Position numbers and translations under genes: made by a program. The notes under the pieces were generated by a model, which had not been told where the DNA came from, searched no databases, and was given only the letters and a program-made list of their open reading frames with translations. From positions 38,805 to 50,842 of the forward strand of contig JAXIUW010044451.1 of assembly GCA_035591015.1 (NCBI GenBank): a stretch of 12,038 bases of DNA. Direction: 5' to 3'. This document shows, piece by piece, positions 1 through 7,800 of the stretch. The stretch comes from Cephalothrix simula. Its lineage: Eukaryota > Nemertea > Palaeonemertea > Archinemertea > Cephalotrichidae. The stretch's first letter is position 1, and each line of letters starts with the position of its first letter.

Positions 1-7
1 TCTAACG

Positions 8-56
8 TCCGTGGTTCGGGTAGCGGGGTTATTTGTCCCGCTACCCGAACCACGGA
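8..56. repeat. Perfect 20-bp GC-rich inverted repeat (hairpin, 9-nt loop)
   Basis: Positions 8-27 are the exact reverse complement of 37-56, with a 9-nt AT-rich loop (28-36, GTTATTTGT). The stem is mostly G/C and stands out sharply from the AT-rich surroundings. No T-run follows that would suggest a bacterial terminator. Its role is not shown by the sequence: a replication-origin hairpin, an RNA processing or 3'-end structure, or the end of a mobile or recombinogenic element are all possible. Confidence 0.95.
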
Positions 57-244
57 AATCGGACTTTTTCACCCTTTTTTGTCACTTTTTGTATGAAATC
101 TTTCGAAAACGCACATTTTCTCTTTAGAAATGGTCTTTTTACGTAATATTTCACCTATATTCCGAATTGTATTGTGTTCTGACCAGTGGAAATAAAACTC
201 GATTTTTCAAAATAGCCTTAAATCGACAAAAAGTTGCTCGCCTA

Positions 245-288
245 TAGTTTGTGTTGATTTATAATTTTAGTGTGAGAAACACAAACTA
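245..288. repeat. 11-bp inverted repeat with 22-nt spacer
   Basis: TAGTTTGTGTT at 245-255 is the exact reverse complement of AACACAAACTA at 278-288. The spacer is AT-rich (ataatttta-like). Its function is unknown. It sits between the two stronger hairpins of this region. Confidence 0.85.
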
Positions 289-317
289 CGGGGCGTCACT
301 TGTGGTGGTTGTATCCC

Positions 318-381
318 AACTTCCGCTTTGGCCACTATAACACATTATCCTCAAATGTGTTATAGTGGAAATGAGGAAGTT
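318..381. repeat. Extended hairpin: 15-bp core stem plus outer AACTTCC/GGAAGTT arms
   Basis: The core stem pairs CCACTATAACACATT (332-346) exactly with 354-368, leaving a 7-nt loop (347-353). Outside it, AACTTCC (318-324) pairs with GGAAGTT (375-381) across a small internal loop in which TTT (327-329) can pair with AAA (369-371). The left arm contains the motif CCAACTTCCGCTT (316-328), which recurs at 586-598. This links the hairpin to the dispersed repeat described at 581-635 and 4696-4750. Confidence 0.9.
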
Positions 382-580
382 AAGCATTTTGTGTACATTT
401 AGATAGGGAGCTAAGTCGATTTTGCAGGATTTTGCATATCTGGTATATGCTCGATGCACAACAAACTGCTCGCTACAATTATTATACATAGGTTCGAGTT
501 ATTATGAGTGTATAGTAATATAAGATGTATTTTAATGAGAATAATTTGAGTTTTATGTTTGTAAAAGGTTTTAGACCCCC

Positions 581-635
581 TTTTTCCAACTTCCGCTTCA
601 GAAAGATGTTCTTGAACAGGAAGTATTGGACTTAG
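581..635 (-). repeat. Dispersed intergenic repeat, copy A
   Basis: Read on the minus strand, this 55-bp segment aligns without gaps to 4696-4750 read on the plus strand, with about 42 of 55 positions identical. It starts with CTAAGTCCAA, has TGTTCA in the middle and ends with GAAG-C/T-GGAAGTTGGAAA. This copy is also a partial foldback: ACTTCC (589-594) can pair with GGAAGT (619-624) around the dyad TGTTC-TT-GAACA (607-618). It lies inside the probable terminase intron. Confidence 0.75.
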
Positions 636-709
636 AAAATTTTCAAGTGAAAAAAATTAAATTTTTTGTAATTGTGATTTTTCGAGTTAGAATGTAATGA
701 AAATGTGTT

Positions 710-718
710 TCTTACCTT
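710..718 (-). other. Splice donor ending terminase exon 1 (AAG|GTAAGA)
   Basis: On the minus strand the exon ends with AAG (718-716) followed by GTAAGA (715-710), an almost ideal eukaryotic 5' splice site. The junction falls exactly after codon 390, so the intron is phase 0. The reading frame beyond it (down to 632) turns into Asn/Lys/Phe-rich translation typical of non-coding AT-rich DNA. This supports splicing over an unspliced 417-residue product. Terminase large-subunit genes are commonly spliced in herpesviruses. No matching acceptor is visible inside the window. Confidence 0.8.
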
Positions 719-1885
719 ATGTTGATGTAATATCCGACATTTAAACCAATTTTCACCGTAAGGCATGTCATCTGGCTCATGTTGTCTCTGATGTTCGTTG
801 TATCTGTAGAATTTCACCGACACTTTTTGTATACTCATTTTGTACGATACTTTTGCTTGAATATAATAAACTTCGTCAATGTCATTTGTAAATTTACCTC
901 TTTTTCGTGTATTCTTTAGGAAATGATGTCTCTCTAGCGTGTTGAATTCGTTTACCATTGGACCAACAACTTTCATGATGATATCAAATGCATTTTGAGA
1001 TAAATTTCCATCGTGTGCCAAGTAGAGATACTTGTACCCGGCGATAGGAAATGTTGCTATGGCTTTACAGGCATCTCCAATGTGAGCGACTGTTTTACCG
1101 CATCTTCTCTGCACGAGGAGAATGGACACTGGACATTTTAAAAGTCTATCGTGAAGCGCAGCACACTCTGTTCGTGTAAGATAATCCAAATTGAGTTTAT
1201 CCTTTAACTTTGGGTAGATCAATCCCGCATATTTAGACATGCCACTTCTTTTGCAACTTAGCGCTAAACTTTCGAGTTTAATCAACTGTTGGAAAGGAGC
1301 TGTATTGAACATGGCGTCACCGCTTTCCTTGCTGCCAGGTATCATCATTTTAACAGCAGGTTTGTATTTGGCGTGTTTTTTGGCCTCTTCATCGCTGTCA
1401 TTGTCTCCATCCATAAATTCGTTTTCGTCTTCAATAAGGTGATTATTTCCAATTCCGCTGTTTATAATGAGCATTTTAGACCATTTATCCGAAACGAAGC
1501 GTGTTGCCCATCTCATGTAGACTGGCAGCTCGTGTTCATCACGTGGACTGGTGTAGTTGTACTTGGTATAGGTTATACTACCGATATTGTCCGTATTTCG
1601 TTCTATTTCATCGAGAAAATTATTCCTCCACGCTGGATATAGTTGATTTCTGTGTACACCGGCAGCCAAATGTTTGTGTCGTTCAATTGCGGACACAATA
1701 TTTGAGCCAAGGAGTAGACGTCTCTTTTTATCGTCCAAGGCGTCGTCCTCTTTTATCAATCCCAAGTATAAGTTGTTATACACCGCAGCATAGGGTCCAT
1801 TTCTTGCATAACCCATTCCTCCCTGATAAAAAACATAATTAGGGTTGGTCTTGGTTTTATCGTTTGGGAAAAAGGAGGTTTCCAT
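716..1885 (-). CDS. Herpesvirus-type terminase large subunit (packaging ATPase), first exon, partial
   Basis: The large terminase subunit is the ATP-driven motor that threads viral DNA into capsids in the nucleus and cuts it with a C-terminal RNase H-like nuclease. This exon encodes residues 1-390. The P-loop is QRRCGKT at residues 259-265 (G263, K264, T265), preceded by a hydrophobic strand (VSILLV). About 15 residues later a KAIATFPIAGYKYLYLAHDG-type segment follows, matching the P-loop-plus-strand arrangement of herpesvirus terminases. The Walker B acidic pair and the nuclease domain are absent, so they must lie in a downstream exon outside the window. The ATG at 1885 has A at -3 and G at +4. 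An acidic, probably flexible insert (about residues 145-170) precedes the ATPase core. The frame stays open to 632, but the splice donor at 715/716 is the likelier end. The gene is divergent from the glycoprotein gene, with only 72 bp between the starts. The family call is firm; the exact virus family is inferred. Confidence 0.85.
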
Positions 1886-1957
1886 TATGAAGTTGTTCTC
1901 GTACGATTTGTATTTTTGTGTTATTATAATGGGCTAATGTAAAAAAAATCTGCCACA
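1886..1957. promoter_or_regulatory. Short divergent intergenic region between terminase and glycoprotein genes
   Basis: Only 72 bp separate the two oppositely oriented ATGs, so the core promoters must overlap each other or the opposing gene. The only TATA-like element is the perfect 8-bp palindrome ATTATAAT at 1923-1930, readable on both strands. It is about 28 bp from the glycoprotein ATG and 38 bp from the terminase ATG, which would leave very short leaders. It may not be the true TATA box for either gene. Confidence 0.4.
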
Positions 1958-4426
1958 ATGGTGTTAAGGTTTCGGTGCTTGGTCGCCGTTTTTATTATCA
2001 CTACGGCCGTGTTTCTTATACAGGGTAAACCTGATATAAATTTGGACACTGGCAATGTTATCATGCGACAAAATTACGGTGTTGTGTTTAATCACGTAGG
2101 AGAAGTGCTTCTCGGTGGCAGCGAAACAGATTTTATCTACACCCTTGGTATACCGTTACCAGAATTTTTTACAGACACCTGGAAATTTCTAGAATCGTTT
2201 TCTATGCCAATTATAGAGAATTGCGCCACTTCGCAAGCGTTGAAAAATACGAAATGTGACATGATTAACCGAATGATCGATTCGAATGTAATTAAATGCA
2301 CTTACCGATTTCCTGACCCCACAGACCAATTTTATCAGCCAATGATAGATATGATTCCACTGATCCAATTGGATGAAAATCAATCGAATAAACCCGAACA
2401 CCACCCCAAAGCCTGGGCAAAAAAACGCAGGAAAAAAAGAGACAATTCAGATGTGCATCATGTTGTAAGCGATATTGGAACGATTGTTTCGCATACTCCT
2501 GTTGGATACCTTGCTGATAAGATACGCTCTGGGTTGTTTAGTATTCCCGGTATGGATAAAATAAATAAGATTGGTGATCAGATTAGCGTTTTGAATATGG
2601 CATTCAGAAATACAGAGAAAGGAATTCAATCTTACGAAGATAATGTTCAGGCAACAGAGGTGTTTTACGAAAATAGTATGGAAAATTTAAAGACTGGTAG
2701 CACAAATATCAGAAACGAAGTTGTAGAAGGTAATAAAGCTTTGGTAGAGCTGTCAAAACAAGATGCAGCCACAGATCGTTTAATTAATAAACAAATCGAA
2801 TACGTGGACTTGGTTGTGGATAAAATGTACACGACAGTATATCCTTCGATGTTTTCGTATAATATAAATTGCAATCGCCAGCTGATGGAAGTCTATCAGT
2901 ACGGCCGGGGAATTGTGAAATTGCTAGAGGGTTATTTATCTTCTGAATTGATTCCTGTGAAGAAAATGCAAGAAATTATCAACCACGTGGATGAAAAAAT
3001 CAAGGGAACGAAAGATATGTCTACACAAGACATTAAAATCATTCACAAAAATCCCAGTTTCTATTACCAGGCGAAAAACTTGGTAAGTTACACAAGAACA
3101 AAGAATATGATTATTATAAGCATCACTATTCCACTGTACGTTAAGAGCAGTCTTATGGACGTATATAAAATTAGCAGTTTCCAAGTGCCCGTAAATACTG
3201 GTATAAAAGCAACTGCTGCCGGTACAGAGATTCCCAAAGAAACAAAATTCGATCCATTGAACGTGGGTAGTACTAAGGTGGTCGGTCTGCCCGATTATAT
3301 CGCCTATACGAAAGATACGCTTTTCTATGTGGAAATGGACCACGATTATTTCGCTTCATGCCAGTACGACTCGGCTAACAGCGGTACACTGCGTGTTTGT
3401 CACCACGTTATTCCCACGTTGACGGAGGCTGTATTGGCCGATTCTTGTGCTACAGCGATAAAGGGAAATAATATCAAGGTTATCCACGATAAATGCACGT
3501 TCCTTCACAGTCATCTGCCATGGAGAGGAAGCGCTACACAATTGGGACACACTAATGAGTATATTGTGCACGCAAGTTCACGAGTGGATGATATTTGGAC
3601 TTTGACGTGTCGCACAAAGACGGGACAGACGAAATCACCAATTGATATACCACCTCAGCCCATGACTTTGTTAAATATACCGAATAACTGTGATTTGTCG
3701 ACAAAGGATTTTATCCTACCGGCCACGATCGATGTTGGAGATGATAAAGCGACCAAGGTGAGTTTTGATTCGCCGATTAACGCATTTCTGGTGCACACCT
3801 TCGCCAATATAAAGGAATACATGAAAAAAGCCACGAAAGAGATAACTGGAGACTCCAAGATGGATAGTGACACGATTTGGCCAGGTTTCTCGCATTTAAT
3901 GGAGCCTATCAAAATTCACAAATTGGCCTACGATATGCCACTGGACGATATTGTATCGAGGGTCAATGCATTTGCCACTAACATGTCCAAGGCGGCAGTG
4001 CTGCAGAAGAAAAAGATGACGGCGTGGGGCAAAGATATTCAGAAGAGTTTAAATATCGCCGCCGATTTCTCCAAGTTGAAAGCATATGATAACTCCAAGG
4101 GTGGATTCAAGGCTTTGAAAGACTTGCTGAGTATAATTCCGAATATGGATAAGATTATCGAATATTTGCCCTTAGCTACAGCTGGTACGGCGTTTGCAAT
4201 TTCGCTTTTGATGATGCTTGCCACGTATAACCCAGAATATTTACCCGTGTCTCTGGTGAAGTCCCTGCGAACAATTCACAGTAAGAAGAAGGAAAAAATG
4301 ATGCAAAAGAAAAAGGCCTATAGATTGAAAGAGAAGCTTCCGAAACTGTTGACGCAACCGAAGAAGGGTATAAAGAAGAAAGTAAACTTTTCACAAGAAC
4401 ACGAACTCCTTATGTACAATTATTAA
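1958..4426 (+). CDS. Class I membrane glycoprotein resembling baculovirus F / errantivirus Env fusion protein
   Basis: This is probably an envelope fusion protein acting at virus entry. What is seen: a signal peptide (residues 1-23, hydrophobic 8-21); an N-terminal part of about 135 residues with Cys89, 100 and 114; a furin-type basic site KKRRKKR at 155-161; a helical coiled-coil-like stretch at about 200-300 ending near Cys305; a C-terminal module with six cysteines at 468, 481, 497, 513, 551 and 578, ending in a CxL..DFILPAT-like motif; a transmembrane helix at about 737-757; and a Lys-rich tail of about 65 residues. This order and the cysteine spacing match the F/gypsy-Env family as I know it, where cleavage yields F2 and F1 with heptad repeats. 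Only two plausible N-glycosylation sites are apparent in the ectodomain (near 141 and 679). The residues directly after the cleavage site are polar, so a fusion peptide would have to start later (about 170-195). The ATG at 1958 has a near-ideal Kozak context (GCCACAATGG). Topology is certain; the family assignment is a strong inference; no herpesvirus gB pattern was recognised. Confidence 0.8.
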   Translation: MVLRFRCLVAVFIITTAVFLIQGKPDINLDTGNVIMRQNYGVVFNHVGEVLLGGSETDFIYTLGIPLPEFFTDTWKFLESFSMPIIENCATSQALKNTKCDMINRMIDSNVIKCTYRFPDPTDQFYQPMIDMIPLIQLDENQSNKPEHHPKAWAKKRRKKRDNSDVHHVVSDIGTIVSHTPVGYLADKIRSGLFSIPGMDKINKIGDQISVLNMAFRNTEKGIQSYEDNVQATEVFYENSMENLKTGSTNIRNEVVEGNKALVELSKQDAATDRLINKQIEYVDLVVDKMYTTVYPSMFSYNINCNRQLMEVYQYGRGIVKLLEGYLSSELIPVKKMQEIINHVDEKIKGTKDMSTQDIKIIHKNPSFYYQAKNLVSYTRTKNMIIISITIPLYVKSSLMDVYKISSFQVPVNTGIKATAAGTEIPKETKFDPLNVGSTKVVGLPDYIAYTKDTLFYVEMDHDYFASCQYDSANSGTLRVCHHVIPTLTEAVLADSCATAIKGNNIKVIHDKCTFLHSHLPWRGSATQLGHTNEYIVHASSRVDDIWTLTCRTKTGQTKSPIDIPPQPMTLLNIPNNCDLSTKDFILPATIDVGDDKATKVSFDSPINAFLVHTFANIKEYMKKATKEITGDSKMDSDTIWPGFSHLMEPIKIHKLAYDMPLDDIVSRVNAFATNMSKAAVLQKKKMTAWGKDIQKSLNIAADFSKLKAYDNSKGGFKALKDLLSIIPNMDKIIEYLPLATAGTAFAISLLMMLATYNPEYLPVSLVKSLRTIHSKKKEKMMQKKKAYRLKEKLPKLLTQPKKGIKKKVNFSQEHELLMYNY

Positions 4427-4433
4427 TCACAAT

Positions 4434-4449
4434 TTTATTTCGAAATAAA
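4434..4449. terminator. Palindromic two-way poly(A) signal
   Basis: TTTATTTCGAAATAAA is a perfect 16-bp palindrome with AATAAA on each strand (plus 4444-4449; minus, complement of 4434-4439). The plus-strand signal lies 18 bp after the glycoprotein stop codon and is followed by a T/G-rich stretch. The minus-strand signal could serve the giant gene, but it lies about 365 bp past that gene's stop. Confidence 0.7.
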
Positions 4450-4529
4450 TCATTTTTCAATTTGGTGATCATAAACAGGATGTTGGCGTTATTATTTTTA
4501 CGAAAATTTTTCTAAGTTTTTCCAAAATT

Positions 4530-4535
4530 TTTATT
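4530..4535 (-). terminator. Poly(A) signal for the 2098-residue gene (candidate)
   Basis: TTTATT on the plus strand reads AATAAA on the minus strand. It lies about 270 bp downstream of the stop codon at 4805-4807 and is nearer than the palindromic signal at 4434-4449. The minus-strand transcript would carry both copies of GGAAGTTGG (as CCAACTTCC) in its 3' UTR. Confidence 0.45.
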
Positions 4536-4695
4536 TGACCCCCGATTTCGATAAAACTTTACAAAAATACAGGTAAGGGTATGCAATGAACAAATATCAA
4601 CTTTCCATCCTAGGGATAGGTCTATAAATGTTGTAACCATAACCATTTCTAAAATTGGTTTCAAAACAGGAAGTTGGAAATTTTGAAAAAATACC

Positions 4696-4750
4696 CTAAG
4701 TCCAACAATTGCTGTTCAGAAAATGCATTTTGAAGTGGAAGTTGGAAATT
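4696..4750 (+). repeat. Dispersed intergenic repeat, copy B
   Basis: This matches the reverse complement of 581-635 over 55 bp without gaps, with about 42 identities. Shared blocks are CTAAGTCCAA at the start, TGTTCA in the middle and GAAG-T-GGAAGTTGGAAA at the end. An additional GGAAGTTGGAAATTT lies just upstream at 4669-4683. Unlike copy A, it lacks the ACTTCC that would complete the foldback. Confidence 0.75.
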
Positions 4751-4804
4751 TAACACAAAAATTGTCTATGTCCTTGTATGCGTGCAAATGAACTGTCTGT
4801 CTGT

Positions 4805-7800
4805 TTAGAAAATAAGTTCATCGATCACCTCTTCAACCACATTGTCGCCGGGTAGTACGGGTTTAACGTTGCGTTGCTTGCACATTTCCACGTAAATGGG
4901 TTTGAAGATGTCATTTTCGAAGGCAGCCTTTTCGTATTCGGTATCGCCGGTCCTGAGGTTGTCATAAACACCTGAGAAGACGTACAGCATTTTCTTGTAG
5001 TTTTCACCCATGTATTCCGCTTCGTAGTTGGAGAATGACCGGTTGTAAACGGTGCTGGCGACCTTTTCGATTGTGGTTTCTTCTGAATTGAGAGCATCGG
5101 TCAATTCGTAGGGAGATACCATAGAAGTGATGGTATCGTAGATATTCTCCTCGCAAGACCACTTTGTATTGCGAACACCGTCGCCTCGTGATCCGTAACA
5201 GGCGGTCAGAGGTCTGACGATAAGAATATTTGCTGGAGGGGTTCCAGAGAATGCTTTATTTTCGGTAATTTGTTGAATTGCCTTGCATCCTTCGTAATCA
5301 TTCTGCGGCTGGCACACGTCTAACATGTTGTAGTATCCACCTGTTCCAGGGTAAGATTTTAGAGCCATGTTGCCAATGGAAATAATCGATCCGACGCATT
5401 TCTGTCCTAACACACTGCTGTCGGACATTTCGAGCTTCTTGTCTAATCCGAGTGCATAACACGTTCTAAATTGACTTAGACGGTTATGGAGAGAGGTTAC
5501 TTCGCAGATGTTCAATAAGTGGAGTACGAAAATGTCAATCAATCCCGCTTTCATCTCTTGAACATGTGCTTTGACGGTATCTTGCTTGGTAACGGGATTT
5601 GCAATACCGTATTGTTTGATAAGAGCAAAGAGTGCGTGCAGTTGCCCTGCAGTACTGACATCGCCTTCAAGGTACTGTTGAAGTTTGATTTCGGGTCTAA
5701 TTGTACTCTCGTCGAAGGTGTTGCCAGCGGCCAGTGCTTTGTTTAGGTAGAACTCTATCCTTCCGCACTTTTTCATATCCATCGATGTCATCGTATAAAT
5801 GTAGATGTATTTCATCGAGTGGATAAGTTGTCCGAACATCCACTCAATGTGTCTGAATACTCCACGTGTTTGTCGCTGTCTATCGAAAAAGGATATGACG
5901 TCTTTTGCAGCTTTTGTAAGTTCTGTTGTGTTTGCGAAATTTGTACAGCTGAATCTGTCTTCACGCATCCCCTTTTGTTTAAGAAGCTTGTTGAGTTCAG
6001 CAAAAGAATCGCCCAGGTTGCGTATGGGTTCGTACATGGCATCGCCCATGGTCATTTGAGTCCATGTATTGATCATGCGTTTATCTGCACGATTTAGTTT
6101 CGCTGCACAACCGCTGCTGTCTGAGGAAGATGTTTCCATAGACTCCATTTGTGAATTCATCTCTTTATGGCGTTGCATGTCCATGTAGAGTGAAGCCATA
6201 TCGTCAGAACCACCGCCGCCGCCGTCAGAAGCACGATTGCTGGTGCTGCCACCGCCGTTTTTCCTGGGTATATAATCCGAAGACCATTTTTTTATGTGAT
6301 GGAGTGACGATTTCTGCTCGGAGCTAACTCCACTGTCGTTATTTTTCACATTTTCAACCTCCAGGGCATCCCAATCTGTTTCAAACAGTTGATTAGTGCC
6401 CACAACGTAGAAAGGAAGAACACCGCAGCTTAGGGAAACTTTTTGAGATGGTTCATCTTTACGGCTCATGATAAGTTCAGGCAAATTCCAGCCCTTGGCC
6501 ACACGATACTCGGCAGTTAGGGTCTTTTTGGGCACGTAACCGATGTCTTCTTCGTCATCATCATCGTCTTCGTCTTCATCCTCACTTTCGACTTGTTGTT
6601 TTTTCTTTGAGGATGATTTTTTCGATGATTTATTGTTAGTTGCCGCAGCAGTTTCCTTCTTTGTTTCTTTTTTCAGCTCCTCTTCATCTGCTTCGATATT
6701 TCTATGATCAATAACTTCGCAGATTCTCATTGGGATGTTGCTGGTCGAAATTAAAGACTGACAAGGCCCGCCCTTGTTTTCTCTCTTCAAGATGTCGTGA
6801 TAGCTATTGATCTCTAGACTCAGACCATTTTGAATGGCGTCGGTGGTACAGAAGTGGCGAATAAAGGTGTGATTTCCGTTGATCATAGATGACCGCAGAA
6901 TTTGACTAGAAACCAGAAGTGGGCATGAAAACCCCACGTGACGACGTTTTAGCTCCTTATCCTCCTTCTTTTCGGAATGAAGGGAGATTTTTTCGTCGTA
7001 CACATCGATCATAAGCTGCTCAATGTTCATCCCCAGTTGGGAGGCAATTTCGCGGAAACTATCACCGGTAAAGTGGATAAGATTTTCCACGAACTGTCGG
7101 GTAACACCGATCTGAAGGATACGAAGATCTTCCCGCATCACGTCCCTTAAAATATTGAGAAATTCTGTTACAAACTTAGCTTTGTTAGTTTTTGGGTTTA
7201 ATTCTTGATTCATGCTGAAAAAGCACGGCTGAAGGAAATTTTCGATCCAGTGCTTGCAATTTTCGTCGATTCGCTTATCTACCAATTTCTCGTCTTCTGA
7301 CCACTCTTGTGAGCAGTTGGCTTTCAGACGAAGTATCGTTTTGATTCGTGTTACAAATTGAAGCGTGTCAACGATACACATATAGCGATCTCCAATTGAA
7401 AGAAGTGATGACTGTTGTTGTTGTGCTGGTTGATCATCACTGTCCACTTGCATTTTTTTCGCAGATTTTTTGTCAGCATCAGCACCAGAAGTTGCGGCGT
7501 CATCCTCTCCAACATTGTCGCTGTCATTTCTGGCCTTTTTCTTTTTGGGCTGCTGTTCTTCAGAATCCGAATCGTCTTTATCATCATCAGAGTCATCTTC
7601 GTCGCTCGAATCATCACGGCGACGTCTTCTGCGGCGTTTTTGAGCTTTGGTTGCTTTGGCGGATTTCTTCTCAGAATTTGTTTTCTGTTTGCGTAGAAGC
7701 TTTTCCTTGCGTTCAAGAATTTGATCGAAGAGTGTCTCGGCAGATTTGTCACTTTCCAGAATAATTTCCATAATCAACTTGATCATCACGTCATTTTCCA

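Larger units (their letters stand above)
1..715. other. Non-coding stretch beyond the terminase exon, rich in inverted repeats
   Basis: I see no supportable gene here. The only ATG-led frame of note (286-489, minus, 67 codons) runs through two foldback structures and has no recognisable features. All three minus-strand frames are interrupted repeatedly between about 60 and 220, so the second terminase exon is not visible. The stretch holds three separate inverted repeats and one copy of a dispersed repeat, listed individually. There is an AATAAA on the plus strand at 191-196, which could end a plus-strand gene lying left of the window, but no such gene can be seen. The minus strand has no AATAAA, which fits the region being intron rather than the 3' end of the terminase transcript. 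Confidence 0.6.
4427..4804. other. Convergent intergenic region with 3'-end signals and repeats
   Basis: This 378-bp stretch lies between two converging genes and has no supportable reading frame. It contains the palindromic poly(A) signal at 4434-4449, a further minus-strand signal at 4530-4535, a solitary GGAAGTTGG at 4669-4677, and copy B of the dispersed repeat at 4696-4750. The base composition is strongly A/T. Confidence 0.7.

Noticed and set aside
8-56. Rho-independent bacterial terminator
   Set aside because: There is no T-run directly after the stem on either strand, and the surrounding signals (TATA, AATAAA, splice donor) are eukaryotic-type.
318-368. Possible tRNA or CRISPR-like repeat
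   Set aside because: The foldback has one stem and no cloverleaf. The GGAAGTTGG motifs are irregularly spaced and there are no adjacent cas-like genes.
286-489. Minus-strand 67-codon frame in the left non-coding block
   Set aside because: It runs through the 318-381 hairpin, has no similarity, no TATA and no poly(A) signal, and does not continue the terminase sequence.
1239-1842. Plus-strand frames of 67, 117 and 113 codons opposite the terminase exon
   Set aside because: They are antisense shadows of the terminase. Hydrophobic stretches in them result from the complementary codons, not from a plausible membrane protein.
2936-3343. Minus-strand 135-codon frame inside the glycoprotein gene
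   Set aside because: It is antisense to a gene with clear domain structure and shows no independent features.
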